DNA of 29,439 bases from the NCBI GenBank assembly GCA_964479445.1, contig CAYZMH010000041.1, positions 1-29,439 of the forward strand. The letters are read 5' to 3'. The stretch comes from CAYZMH01 sp964479445. GTDB taxonomy: Bacteria > Bacteroidota > Bacteroidia > Bacteroidales > GCA-2748055. Positions within the stretch are counted from its first letter, which is position 1. The number at the start of each line of letters is the position of its first letter. This document shows positions 8,581-16,941 of this stretch, one piece after another. Made by a program: the position numbers and the translations under genes. A model generated the notes under the pieces. That model was not told the origin of the DNA, searched no databases, and was given only the letters and a program-made list of their open reading frames with translations.

Positions 8581-10977
8581 TTAATTCAACTCATTCAAAA
8601 TCTGTTCCAAACTGAATTCGTCCTTCACAAGCACCTGCCGGGCCTTGCTGCCTTCGAAGGGACCGAGGATCCCGGCTGCCTCCAGCTGGTCGACAATGCG
8701 CCCCGCCCGGTTGTATCCCAGGGATAGTTTCCGCTGGATAAGCGAGGTGGATCCCTGCTGATGCTGAACCACCAGCCTGGCGGCATCCTCAAACTTATTA
8801 TCCCGCTTCTTCAGGTCCACCTCGAGGGCTTCGCCCTCCTCTTCGTCGACGGCTTTCAACTCCATGGCCCCGGGGTATCCCCGTTGTTCGCCGATGTAGT
8901 CGGTCACACTATCGATCTCCGGGGTGTCGATAAAGGCACACTGCAGCCGCACCGGCTCACTTCCGCTCAGAAAGAGCATATCACCCCGGCCGATCAGCTG
9001 GTCTGCCCCGGGTCCGTCCAGGATCGTCCGCGAATCGATCATCGATGATACGCGGAATGCAATACGCGCCGGAAAATTGGCTTTAATCACCCCGGTGATA
9101 ATATTGGTGGTCGGACGCTGGGTGGCGATTACCAGGTGGATCCCCACCGCCCGGGCCAGTTGAGCCAGCCTGGAGATGGGATGTTCGATCTCCCGTCCGG
9201 CTGTCATGATCAGATCGGCAAACTCATCGATGATCACCACGATAAAGGGCATATAGCGGTGGCCCTTATTGGGGTTCAGCTTCCGGGCAATGAACTTCTT
9301 GTTGTACTCGCGGATATTGCGCACGTGCGCATTCTGCAGCAGGTCATACCGCTCATCCATCTCGGCACAGAGGGAGTTCAGGGTGCTGATCACCTTCTGG
9401 GTGTCGGTGATGATCGCCTCTTCCGACCCCTCCAGTTTGGCCAGGAAGTGCCGCTCGATCTTCGAAAAGAGCGACAGCTCCACCTTTTTCGGGTCAATCA
9501 GCACAAACTTCAGCTGCGCGGGATGCTTCTTGTACAGCAGCGAAGCAATAATGGCATTAAGCCCCACCGATTTCCCCTGTCCGGTTGCCCCGGCAACCAG
9601 CAAATGCGGCATGCGGGTCAGGTCAAACACGAAGGTCTCGTTGGATATATTCCTTCCCATGGCAATGGCCAGCTCATACTCCGACTCCTGGAACTTGCGC
9701 GAGGCCAGGATGTTTTTCATCGCCACCACGCGCGGATTCAGATTCGGCACCTCGATCCCGATGGTCCCTTTCCCGGGGATGGGCGCAATAATCCGGATCC
9801 CCAGGGCCGCCAGGCTCAGGGCAATATCATCCTCCAGGTTTTTGATCTTCGAGATCCGGATCCCCGGTGCAGGCACGATCTCGTAGAGGGTGACAGTCGG
9901 ACCGATCGTGGCTTTGATCTTGTCGATCTTGATCTTATACGAGGCAAGCGTCTCCACGATCCGGTTCTTGTTGGAGATCAGCTCCTCGTTGGTTACCGTG
10001 GAGTTCCCGTCATCGTGGTCGATCAGCAGGTCCAGCGGCGGCAGCTTATAATTCGGCAGATCCAGCGTCGGATCATAATCGGTCACCACCCCTTCCCGGT
10101 CAGAAGACTCCTCGGCTTCCGCCTTGCTCAGGTCCTCAATGGTCATCTCCACATCTTCGTCGCTCGCTTCCTGCTTCTCCTCCGGTCTGGTTTCGGTGTA
10201 CCCGGAACCCTGCTCAGATGGTGCACGCGAGTGTACCCTGAAATGATCCTCCTCCTCTGCAGAGTGTACCTCTTCCAGGTCGGGGATCGTTTTTTCCGTT
10301 TTATCGGCATTTTCGGATTGCCCCGAGCCGGCCTGTTCCGTGTCAGCGGAATCCTCATTGAAGGAGGGATCCTCCTTCGGGGTTTCCTTTGCCATCCTGC
10401 GGATGGCATCGATAATGGGTGTGCTGAATATGACCAGCGCGGCGAACAGGATTACCAGGAGAAAGGCTGTTCCGGGTACACCGATGCTAGCCGTAAGCCA
10501 CCGGCTGATAAAATAACCGTGCGCACCACCCGGTCCGCTTCCCAGGATTCCGCCTGCATCGCCGAAAAGAAGGCCCAGGGTGATGGAGCTGAGGATGATG
10601 ACAAAAAGAGAGTTCCGGGTCGCCTTCCAGGTGCGGAAGACTTTCAGGCGGAAGAGGCTCATGGTCCATACTATAAGGATAAACGGAAAGAGCATGCTGG
10701 CCAGTCCGAACCACCGGTTGATAAAGAGATTGGAGAGCCAGGCTCCCAGTTTTCCGCCTTCATTTTCCACCCTGACCTCCGGTCCGGAGAACACCTGGGT
10801 CCACTTGAAATCCTGGTCCGCCTCCCAGTGAATGAAATAGGAGATGAAGGAGAGGAGCATATAGAGAGCCACGAACAATAGCAGGATGCCAAATGCATAC
10901 CTGAAGCGTTCGTCTCTCAGAAAAGCAACCAGGGATTTGAGCCGGGAGTGTTTCGTTTTTTTCTTCTTTTGAGCCAT
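8581..10977 (-). CDS. ftsK: DNA translocase FtsK
   Basis: A septal DNA pump that clears chromosome termini and activates XerCD at dif. Four N-terminal membrane helices (about 28-52, 92-110, 121-138 and 160-185) anchor it. A strongly acidic, Ser/Glu-rich linker of about 110 residues (195-305) follows. The alpha/beta motor carries Walker A GATGQGKS at 463-470 (Lys469) and Walker B VVIIDEF with Asp584-Glu585. The C-terminal winged-helix gamma domain (about 730-795, with SLIQRKLSLGYNRAGRIVDQ) reads KOPS sites. The 798-aa length is typical for Bacteroidetes, with a much shorter linker than the enterobacterial protein. It sits between a lipoprotein gene 65 bases upstream and the lolA-like gene 3 bases downstream. 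Confidence 0.97.
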   Translation of the reverse strand: MAQKKKKTKHSRLKSLVAFLRDERFRYAFGILLLFVALYMLLSFISYFIHWEADQDFKWTQVFSGPEVRVENEGGKLGAWLSNLFINRWFGLASMLFPFILIVWTMSLFRLKVFRTWKATRNSLFVIILSSITLGLLFGDAGGILGSGPGGAHGYFISRWLTASIGVPGTAFLLVILFAALVIFSTPIIDAIRRMAKETPKEDPSFNEDSADTEQAGSGQSENADKTEKTIPDLEEVHSAEEEDHFRVHSRAPSEQGSGYTETRPEEKQEASDEDVEMTIEDLSKAEAEESSDREGVVTDYDPTLDLPNYKLPPLDLLIDHDDGNSTVTNEELISNKNRIVETLASYKIKIDKIKATIGPTVTLYEIVPAPGIRISKIKNLEDDIALSLAALGIRIIAPIPGKGTIGIEVPNLNPRVVAMKNILASRKFQESEYELAIAMGRNISNETFVFDLTRMPHLLVAGATGQGKSVGLNAIIASLLYKKHPAQLKFVLIDPKKVELSLFSKIERHFLAKLEGSEEAIITDTQKVISTLNSLCAEMDERYDLLQNAHVRNIREYNKKFIARKLNPNKGHRYMPFIVVIIDEFADLIMTAGREIEHPISRLAQLARAVGIHLVIATQRPTTNIITGVIKANFPARIAFRVSSMIDSRTILDGPGADQLIGRGDMLFLSGSEPVRLQCAFIDTPEIDSVTDYIGEQRGYPGAMELKAVDEEEGEALEVDLKKRDNKFEDAARLVVQHQQGSTSLIQRKLSLGYNRAGRIVDQLEAAGILGPFEGSKARQVLVKDEFSLEQILNELN

Positions 10978-11042
10978 GCCTCGTAAGCCGCCTTTTCGGA
11001 TTCAACAATCATGCTAATGTACTAATAACGCCGGAAGGTTGA

Positions 11043-11738
11043 CTATTCTTTTGTGAACAGGTTGTTAATAATCTGCTCCATGGTGGCGTGGGAGACCTCG
11101 CGGTACTCTTCGGGAATATTGAAGACGGAAGTGTCGATCGTTTTTTCCTGGTGGTTCTCCATGATCAGTCTCATTTTCAACTGACTGAGCTGAACCTGGA
11201 AATCGCACAGCACATATTCGATGGAGGGGTAGGGCGTGGTGATGTTGGGATCGCGGATGTCAATCTCCCTGGTGTAGTAGATGTCATAACTCCGGCCGGA
11301 GGTCTGAACGGTCGCTTTGTAGGCAGGTACACCGGAGAGGTGCACGGTATCGCGGCTATGTATGATCTCCGGATCCTCCAGAGGGTGGATTCCTACCGGC
11401 AGCTCTCCCCGTTGCCCGGTGTGGTAGATCTTATTTCCAAAAAAACTGAGCATGGTGGTAACCGTTCGTTTGCGGAGGTTGGCGATCTGCACCAGGGAGA
11501 ACTGACCCAGGAAGCCATCGATGTGTGTGGCTACATGGTTTTTGGTGTAGTAAGCTTCCATCTTTTTGGGAAGCAGATCGGTGGGTATATCACCGGCTTT
11601 CTTCTCCAGGTATTCCACCCTGTAGAGAATGTAATTGCCTTCCATTTCGGCCGGCATCTCCCTGAAACGCTTGCATCCGGCAATGGTAAGGATAACAAAA
11701 ACCAGGATAACAGAGTAAAGGCTAACGCGTTTTACCAT
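11043..11738 (-). CDS. Hypothetical lipoprotein, possibly GLPGLI/DUF4412-like
   Basis: The N terminus is a lipoprotein signal: basic MVKR, a hydrophobic stretch, and lipobox TIAGC with Cys22 as the lipidated residue. The mature part has alternating beta strands (YILYRVEYLEKK, YYTKNHVATHID, TVTTMLSFFGNKIYHTG, YDIYYTREIDI). It reminds me of DUF4412 or GLPGLI proteins, which are LolA-fold-like, but I cannot confirm this. It is the first gene of a minus-strand series with ftsK and lolA. A TATTTTTA sequence on the minus strand (plus-strand 11755-11762) is a possible -7 box. A 240-codon antisense frame (11088-11810) overlaps it; I consider the minus-strand frame real because of its lipobox and strand pattern. 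Confidence 0.72.
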   Translation of the reverse strand: MVKRVSLYSVILVFVILTIAGCKRFREMPAEMEGNYILYRVEYLEKKAGDIPTDLLPKKMEAYYTKNHVATHIDGFLGQFSLVQIANLRKRTVTTMLSFFGNKIYHTGQRGELPVGIHPLEDPEIIHSRDTVHLSGVPAYKATVQTSGRSYDIYYTREIDIRDPNITTPYPSIEYVLCDFQVQLSQLKMRLIMENHQEKTIDTSVFNIPEEYREVSHATMEQIINNLFTKE

Positions 11739-11806
11739 CCATGTTTAGTTTGCGTAAAAATAATAATTCTCCGTGATATCCCTCATCTTCCGGTCTCTTT
11801 TTCACC

Positions 11807-11834
11807 GTAACGGTGTGCAGACCCGTTACTTTTT
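11807..11834 (+). terminator. Orphan plus-strand terminator in a divergent intergenic region
   Basis: The 7-bp stem GTAACGG / CCGTTAC (11807-11813 with 11823-11829) with a 9-base loop is followed by TTTTT at 11830-11834. It points along the plus strand, but no plus-strand gene lies upstream: the neighbour is the minus-strand lipoprotein gene. No T run follows it on the minus strand. It could end a small RNA or an antisense transcript. Confidence 0.55.
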
Positions 11835-11896
11835 ATAATGGCTCGCGGTGTGTTTAACATCATTTATTTCATACCGGGAGATGCCTCCAAATTTCA

Positions 11897-11904
11897 TACT
11901 TTTG
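11897..11904 (+). promoter_or_regulatory. Bacteroidetes-type -7 box for arcC
   Basis: TACTTTTG fits TAnnTTTG and lies 23 bases before the preferred arcC start at 11928. This position inside the longer frame beginning at 11838 is one reason for rejecting that longer start. No clear -33 element is seen. Confidence 0.55.
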
Positions 11905-11927
11905 TATCTCTGTTAATAGTTAAAACA

Positions 11928-12884
11928 ATGAGCAAAATTGCTGTAGTTGCCATGGGGGGCAACGCGTTACTTCGTGGGGACCAGGCCGGGACCATCGAGG
12001 AGCAGGAACAGAATACCACCGATACGTTGGAAAACCTGGTGTTCCTGTTAAAAGAGGGATACGACCTGGTGATTACTCATGGGAACGGACCCCAGGTGGG
12101 GAATATCCTGATGCGCAATGATGCAGGGGAGAGTGTTTACGGGATTCCACAGATGCCCCTGGATATATGCGTGGCCGACTCCCAGGGAGGGATCGGTTAT
12201 ATGATCGAACGGATGCTGCGCAACGTACTTCGCAAACACAGGATCAACAAGGAGATTGTAACCCTGGTTACCCAGGTGCTGGTGGCAAATGACGATGAAG
12301 CCTTTCAGAATCCGACCAAGCGGGTCGGTAAAATATACAGCCGCGGGGAGGCTGATAAGCTTGCCGCAGACAAAGGGTGGGTGTTTAAAGAGGATAAAAA
12401 GCGTGCTGATGGATGGAGAAGGGTGGTGCCCTCACCCAAACCGGTCGATATCATGAATGAAAAAGTGGTAGAGTCCCTGGCACGCCAGGGTACCATTGTC
12501 ATTGCAGCCGGGGGAGGCGGAGTGCCGGTCTATATCGACGAGCAGCAACGGGTGCGGCCCTCCGAGGCGGTGATCGATAAAGACCTGGCTTCAGCCCTGC
12601 TGGCAGCCCAGATCCATGCCGATGAGTTTTATATCCTCACCGATGTTCCCTTTGTGTATATTAATTATGGTACCCCGGAGCAGGAGGAGAAAGAGTTCCT
12701 GAACGTTGCCGATACAGAAAAATACCTGGAAGACGGAATGTTCGGGGAAGGGGATATGGCGCCCAAGATAAGAGCCTGCCTTGATTTTGTCAAAAGCGGC
12801 GGCAGCATGAGCGTTATTACAGAGGCCTTTAAACTGGAAGATAAAAGTTTCGGAACCAAGATTACCAGGGAATACGAAGAATAG
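11928..12884 (+). CDS. arcC: Carbamate kinase
   Basis: An amino-acid-kinase-fold enzyme of 318 aa that makes ATP from carbamoyl phosphate and ADP. Signature motifs are GGNAL at residues 10-14 and HGNGPQVG at 51-58, with AAGGGGVPV near 190-200 and the DKDLASALLA stretch that follows it. The frame is open back to 11838, but family alignment starts at MSKIAVVAMGGNA and a promoter box lies at 11897, so I start at 11928. It is followed 30 bases later by ornithine carbamoyltransferase. Together they can turn citrulline plus phosphate into ornithine, ammonia, CO2 and ATP. The arginine deiminase gene (arcA) and an arginine-ornithine antiporter are absent from the window. Confidence 0.95.
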   Translation: MSKIAVVAMGGNALLRGDQAGTIEEQEQNTTDTLENLVFLLKEGYDLVITHGNGPQVGNILMRNDAGESVYGIPQMPLDICVADSQGGIGYMIERMLRNVLRKHRINKEIVTLVTQVLVANDDEAFQNPTKRVGKIYSRGEADKLAADKGWVFKEDKKRADGWRRVVPSPKPVDIMNEKVVESLARQGTIVIAAGGGGVPVYIDEQQRVRPSEAVIDKDLASALLAAQIHADEFYILTDVPFVYINYGTPEQEEKEFLNVADTEKYLEDGMFGEGDMAPKIRACLDFVKSGGSMSVITEAFKLEDKSFGTKITREYEE

Positions 12885-12886
12885 TC

Positions 12887-12894
12887 TATTTTTG
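12887..12894 (+). promoter_or_regulatory. Possible internal -7 box before ornithine carbamoyltransferase
   Basis: TATTTTTG fits TAnnTTTG, is followed by C, and begins 3 bases after the arcC stop codon and 28 bases before the next start. It may allow the carbamoyltransferase to be expressed apart from arcC. No -33 box is evident. Confidence 0.4.
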
Positions 12895-12914
12895 CATTTT
12901 AAAAACAGTTTCAA

Positions 12915-13916
12915 ATGGCATTTAACTTACGCAACCGAAGTTTCCTGAAGCTCCTGGATTACAGCCGGGAAGAGATACAATTTTTACTGGACCTGAGCGC
13001 CTCCCTGAAGAGGGCCAAGTATGACGGCACCGAACAACACCGGTTGAAGGGGAAGAGTATCGCCCTCATCTTCGAGAAAACCTCCACCCGAACCCGTTGT
13101 GCGTTTGAAGTGGCCGCCTATGAACAGGGAGCGCACGTAACCTACCTGGGTCCTACCGGAAGCCAGATCGGGCACAAGGAGTCCATGAAAGACACCGCCC
13201 GGGTACTGGGAAGGATGTATGACGGGATCGAATACCGCGGATTCGGGCAGGAAGTGGTGGAGGAGCTGGCTGCGTACGCCGGTGTACCGGTCTGGAACGG
13301 ACTCACCAATGAATTTCACCCTACGCAGATCCTGGCAGATTTCCTCACCATGAAGGAGCATACCGATAAACCCCTCGACCAGGTCACTTTCGCCTACCTG
13401 GGCGATGCCCGTAATAATATGGGGAACTCCCTGATGGTGGGCGCCGCGAAGATGGGCATGGATTTCCGTGCGGTAGCTCACGCAGATACTCAACCTGATG
13501 AAGCCCTGGTGAAACAGTGCCGGGAAATTGCCCGGGAGACCGGGGCAACCATTACTGTTACCGATTCGGTGGACAAAGGGGTAAAGGGAGCTGATTTCCT
13601 TTATACCGACGTATGGGTGTCCATGGGAGAACCCGAGGAGGTGTGGAATGAGCGAATCAAGCTGCTTACGCCCTACCAGGTCAACATGGATATGATCCGG
13701 AAAACAGGGAATGATAAAGTGAAGTTTCTTCACTGCCTCCCGGCTTTTCATAACCGTGAGACCAGGGTGGGAGAGGAGATCTATGAAAAATTCGGGATCG
13801 AATCCATGGAAGTGACCGAAGATGTTTTTGAATCACCCTATTCTGTGGTTTTTGACGAAGCAGAAAACCGCCTCCATACGATCAAGGCCGTGATGGTGGC
13901 AACCCTGGGTGCCTGA
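12915..13916 (+). CDS. arcB: Ornithine carbamoyltransferase (catabolic-type)
   Basis: Motifs of the family are complete: STRTR at residues 57-61 binds carbamoyl phosphate, HPTQ is at 135-138, DARNNMGNS is near 160, and HCLP at 273-276 carries the catalytic Cys. The length (333 aa) and blocks such as YLGPTGSQIGHKESMKDTAR follow the enterobacterial ArgF / pseudomonad ArcB subgroup. They do not follow the acetyl- or succinyl-ornithine transcarbamylases known from other Bacteroidetes. Pairing with carbamate kinase suggests it runs catabolically, from citrulline to ornithine and carbamoyl phosphate, but an anabolic role cannot be excluded. The symbol arcB follows the neighbour; argF would be equally valid by sequence. 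The 185 bases after it hold only weak hairpins. Confidence 0.93.
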   Translation: MAFNLRNRSFLKLLDYSREEIQFLLDLSASLKRAKYDGTEQHRLKGKSIALIFEKTSTRTRCAFEVAAYEQGAHVTYLGPTGSQIGHKESMKDTARVLGRMYDGIEYRGFGQEVVEELAAYAGVPVWNGLTNEFHPTQILADFLTMKEHTDKPLDQVTFAYLGDARNNMGNSLMVGAAKMGMDFRAVAHADTQPDEALVKQCREIARETGATITVTDSVDKGVKGADFLYTDVWVSMGEPEEVWNERIKLLTPYQVNMDMIRKTGNDKVKFLHCLPAFHNRETRVGEEIYEKFGIESMEVTEDVFESPYSVVFDEAENRLHTIKAVMVATLGA

Positions 13917-14101
13917 GCAGCCAGCCGAAAAGTGACCCCTGAAAAGGGTTTCGATGCCCTGAAGATCAACCAGTAACTGTATATTGGCCCGATCATGTCT
14001 TTGTATGATCCGGACTTCAAACCAAATTCTTGCACCCGGAGAGATTTTCAGATTCCTTTTATGACTTATACGAGGGTATCACGAAAACCCGCGTGCACGA
14101 G

Positions 14102-14587
14102 CTAAAACAGGTGATAGATAAAAAAGAATAGCAAAAAGGCGCAGGTCATAAGTTTCATGCCCACTCCTGTCAGAAAACCCAAAAAGGAGCCCCATCCGGC
14201 ACGGAGGGCTTCTTTCTCTTTCTTTCCCGTAATGAGTTCTCCAACGAAAGCGCCGATAAACGGACCAATGATGATGCCGATCGGACCAAAAAAGAGTCCG
14301 ATCACCAGTCCGATCGTAGCCCCCCAGATACCCGCTCTGGATCCGCCCCATCGCTTGGTTCCCCAAATGGGTACTACATAATCAAGTACGGTAACGACAA
14401 TCACCACGAACAAAAAGATCCATAAGGAATTTTCATAGGCCGTTGTACGATCATCTATGTACCTGGTCCAGTTCAGGAGCAGGTACCCTCCCCAGGCAAT
14501 GGGGGGACCGGGAAGGACCGGCAGCACACTGCCGAGAAATCCGACCAGGATAAGGATCAAACCGATGATGGCGAGTGTCAGGTCCAT
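14102..14587 (-). CDS. DUF456 family membrane protein
   Basis: A 161-residue, very hydrophobic protein with about four membrane segments. The opening stretch GLILILVGFLGSVLPVLPGPP and the central WGGSRAGIWGATIGLVIGLFF, rich in Gly in a glycine-zipper pattern, are typical of DUF456 (both quoted here in part). A short cytoplasmic loop carries TGKKEKEALRAGWGS. Function is not known for the family. It starts 5 bases after the stop codon of the membrane protein gene 14593-15210 on the same strand, so the two form a probable operon. Confidence 0.82.
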   Translation of the reverse strand: MDLTLAIIGLILILVGFLGSVLPVLPGPPIAWGGYLLLNWTRYIDDRTTAYENSLWIFLFVVIVVTVLDYVVPIWGTKRWGGSRAGIWGATIGLVIGLFFGPIGIIIGPFIGAFVGELITGKKEKEALRAGWGSFLGFLTGVGMKLMTCAFLLFFFIYHLF

Positions 14588-14592
14588 GTATG

Positions 14593-15210
14593 TCAGGTGT
14601 TTGAAGGGGTTCCAATAATGTCATCGAACGCTGCAAAGATAACACAAAAACCGAAAGGTACGGTAAGGAGCAGTCCCACCCCAAAGGCAAAAGCCCCGGC
14701 CACATTGATGGCTCCTACGATCAACATCAACAGGAACATCTGCCAGAAATTGCCCGAGATGGTGCGGTGGCTGTAGCGCAGTGCTGTGGGGGCCGGTATA
14801 TCATAAAACCAGACAAAGGCGTGGCTGAAGAGGTAAACCGTTGCAAAATATAGTCCGGGTATGATCAGCAGAAAAAAGCCCAGTGCAATGATCAGGGTAG
14901 TCAGCAGGTGCACGATCAATAGGGGTACGAATTTTTCAAACCCCCTGAAAAAATCCTGGAATGAAGCATATCTTTCCCCTTTTAAAACAGCGGCAGCAAC
15001 ATAGAAACCGGCAATGAAAGGTCCGCTTAATAACAGACTGGTTAGTGGGTTCGAGTTCACAATCATGAAGATGAGTCCGAACAGGATCATCTCCGCCGGT
15101 GACCGGCGAAACAGGTCAAAAGCCCGTTGCAGGATATTCTCTATGCTGATCTGGAAGCCCCGGGATCGCTCACGGGTGATCATTTCCAGATCTGGGGGAT
15201 GTGCTTCCAT
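14593..15210 (-). CDS. Polytopic membrane protein of unknown function
   Basis: I do not recognise a named family with certainty. The first 35 residues are charged and cytoplasmic (SIENILQRAFDLFRRSP), followed by four or five membrane helices with an IIPGLYFATVY turn. The organisation resembles YciC/DUF975-type or glycerophosphodiester-associated membrane proteins with an amphipathic N-terminal helix. Met10 (15183) is an alternative start. It is the upstream member of a pair with the DUF456 gene. The 254 bases between it and the divergent gene at 15465 contain an AT-rich stretch and one 48-codon open frame (15306-15452) of doubtful status. Confidence 0.7.
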   Translation of the reverse strand: MEAHPPDLEMITRERSRGFQISIENILQRAFDLFRRSPAEMILFGLIFMIVNSNPLTSLLLSGPFIAGFYVAAAVLKGERYASFQDFFRGFEKFVPLLIVHLLTTLIIALGFFLLIIPGLYFATVYLFSHAFVWFYDIPAPTALRYSHRTISGNFWQMFLLMLIVGAINVAGAFAFGVGLLLTVPFGFCVIFAAFDDIIGTPSNT

Positions 15211-15464
15211 AACAATATGCGGTTTGTTCTCTGGTAAAAACGGGTTGGGTTCTGTTTACGCACCGGTTTATCCGGGTTCAGCCAACCAGTTGTTTCTACC
15301 GGAAGATGAAATTACGAAAAATCACTGACCTTGAAGGGCAACTGCCACCGGGATTTGATGAAATTTATGAGATCATTAACAGTGTTAAATGGTCATTTTT
15401 ATGCCAAATCATTTTTTATTGTGGATTCAATTACATACATTTAGTTACGTAATGAGTTGATTGG

Positions 15465-16196
15465 ATGGAAGATCACGAAAATTTATACGATAAGATCAAG
15501 GAGCTCTTTGGCACGGTTCCCGGCAGTTTTAACATCATGGAAGACACCATTGATGTGGATCTGCAGATGGAGTATTTTGAGTTTTCCAAAAAGATGGCAG
15601 GAGAGTTCGAGGAGAAGTGGGCCATGGAACGGCTGGACAGCCTGGATGATCCCAATGTAACTCCGCACGAGAAACGGCAGTTGCTGGCACGCCTGGCCAC
15701 GGTGGAAGATGTCCTGGCATACCGGGCCATTGAAAAGTACATGGAGCATCCCGACCCGGAACTGAGAGAATGGGCTATCCTTGCCCTCCAGGAGAGTCGC
15801 ATGCACATGGAAAGCGATCTGCTCGAAGAGAACCAGGTATTCATATCCACCGGCCTCGGTGGGAAGGGTACGAAGCTGCGCTATTTTGTGGTTCTGATCG
15901 CACGCAACCGGGAAATGATCAACGAAACACAACAAAAGTTCATTCGGATTGAATTCCCTGAGGTGTTAAATCGATTTAATGGCGAGGTGGAAGAGTTCGA
16001 ATTCTCCGGCTACCTGGCTGCTGTCACTTTGCTGCTACCCATTCAGCATCCTGTTAAACAAGCGTTTAATGCAGCCATAGAAACCTGCAATCAGTACGGT
16101 GACTTTCTTCGCGAGAATTTTATTGTAACCAACGTCAGAAGACTCAGCTTCGAGGAGATAGTAAATTTCATCGAGCAGAAAGGGAAGGAAGAGTAG
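15465..16196 (+). CDS. Conserved-looking hypothetical protein
   Basis: A 243-residue soluble protein with no signal peptide or membrane segment. Residues 20-115 are mostly helical and acidic, and the segment AYRAIEKYMEHPDPELREWA followed by ILALQESR reads like a HEAT-type repeat. The later half mixes strands and helices (KLRYFVVLIARNREMIN; FSGYLAAVTLLLPI). I can assign no function. Codon use matches neighbouring genes, so it is probably real. A TACATTTA sequence at 15436-15443 could be its -7 box. It converges on the DUF3276 gene across a shared two-way terminator. Confidence 0.72.
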   Translation: MEDHENLYDKIKELFGTVPGSFNIMEDTIDVDLQMEYFEFSKKMAGEFEEKWAMERLDSLDDPNVTPHEKRQLLARLATVEDVLAYRAIEKYMEHPDPELREWAILALQESRMHMESDLLEENQVFISTGLGGKGTKLRYFVVLIARNREMINETQQKFIRIEFPEVLNRFNGEVEEFEFSGYLAAVTLLLPIQHPVKQAFNAAIETCNQYGDFLRENFIVTNVRRLSFEEIVNFIEQKGKEE

Positions 16197-16307
16197 ACAG
16201 TCTGCCGGAAAACACCCGGGCAGGGCTTGCAGACTATTTTCATCAAAAGATAATACATTTAGCTTGCCTGAAGCATTCAGACTTTCACGGTGATACTCAG
16301 ACAAGAA

Positions 16308-16332
16308 AAAACGGGCTGTGATGGCCCGTTTT
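16308..16332. terminator. Two-way terminator between converging genes
   Basis: The 9-bp stem AAAACGGGC / GCCCGTTTT (16308-16316 with 16324-16332) has a 7-base loop. T-rich tails exist in both directions, because A residues continue on the left side (16306-16311). It ends the plus-strand gene 15465-16196 and overlaps the last codon of the minus-strand PUR gene. Confidence 0.85.
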
Positions 16333-16726
16333 ATTGTGCATTGCTGTCATCAAGATCCTCAAAATCCACGTTGGTATAGTCCTTGGACTTTTCTGCAGTG
16401 GCATGCTCTTCCTTGGGCATGTCTTCGGGATCGATCATCTGGGGATTGGCCTCCTTGATGAAGTCAATTACCTCCTTCAGTGCATCGGAAAACTTGTCAA
16501 AATCCTCCTTGTAAAGGAAGAGTTTGTGCTTTTCGTAGAAAAATTTTCCGTCCCTGTTGAAACGTTTCTTACTCTCGGTAATGGTCAGATAGTAGTCATT
16601 CCTCCTGGTCGCCTTCACATCAAAGAAATAAGTTCTCTTCCCGGCCCTAACAGCCTTCGAGTAGATCTCTTCGCGCGGACGCTCTGATACCATCCCTTCT
16701 GTTTTTTCTTGTCCTTCTTCCATCAT
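16331..16726 (-). CDS. PUR family (DUF3276) DNA/RNA-binding protein
   Basis: A 131-residue protein whose core (about 18-95) is a PUR-alpha-type repeat: EIYSKAVRAGKRTYFFDVKA, then DYYLTITESKKRF and HKLFLYKEDFDKFSDAL. The remaining C-terminal 35 residues are acidic and likely disordered. The family is near-universal in Bacteroidetes, and the Borrelia homologue BpuR binds single-stranded DNA and RNA and acts post-transcriptionally; the same kind of role is inferred. It starts MMEEGQ, so the second Met is an equally good start. The gene stands alone, divergent from nusB. Confidence 0.9.
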   Translation of the reverse strand: MMEEGQEKTEGMVSERPREEIYSKAVRAGKRTYFFDVKATRRNDYYLTITESKKRFNRDGKFFYEKHKLFLYKEDFDKFSDALKEVIDFIKEANPQMIDPEDMPKEEHATAEKSKDYTNVDFEDLDDSNAQ

Positions 16727-16874
16727 GGCAAAGATTTTAGTTAGGGGTTTTTCTTCTTAGCATTACCAAAAGTGTGAAATATTTTGATAAAATTCAAATT
16801 TCAGAGAATCGAACTCCTTAATGAACAAACTTTTTCCCTTTTCTTGTCTACTTTTCCCAAATTCATGCTCCCTG

Positions 16875-16906
16875 TTTCGCATGGATGGAAAATAAATGTA
16901 AATTTG
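16875..16906 (+). promoter_or_regulatory. Promoter of nusB
   Basis: A -7 box TAAATTTG (16899-16906), followed by C, lies 20 bases after a TTTC (16875-16878) that resembles the TTTG -33 element. This is the best two-part Bacteroidetes-type promoter in the window. It lies inside the extended open frame that begins at 16885, which supports the nusB start at 16942. Confidence 0.62.
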
Positions 16907-16941
16907 CAGCGGTTGAATTTGTTCCATCTTGTTCTTTATTT

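Noticed and set aside
8023..8727. A 234-codon plus-strand frame over the lolA-like gene.
   Set aside because: Composition and position mark it as an antisense shadow of the lolA-like and ftsK genes.
9136..10881. A 581-codon open frame on the plus strand, antisense to ftsK.
   Set aside because: It lies wholly within ftsK, is rich in His, Arg, Gly and Pro as expected for an antisense shadow, has no recognisable domain, and the FtsK frame is beyond doubt.
11088..11810. A 240-codon plus-strand frame over the lipoprotein gene.
   Set aside because: The minus-strand frame has a lipobox and regular beta-strand pattern and fits the operon with ftsK. The plus-strand frame has neither. I keep only the nearby terminator as a point of interest.
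11838..11927. N-terminal extension of arcC.
   Set aside because: It contains the likely -7 box, and the conserved carbamate kinase sequence begins at 11928.
13989..14013. A hairpin CCGATCAT / ATGATCCGG after the ornithine carbamoyltransferase gene.
   Set aside because: It has a bulge and no T run, so I do not call it a terminator.
16885..16941. N-terminal extension of nusB.
   Set aside because: It contains a good two-part promoter, and the conserved NusB sequence begins at 16942.
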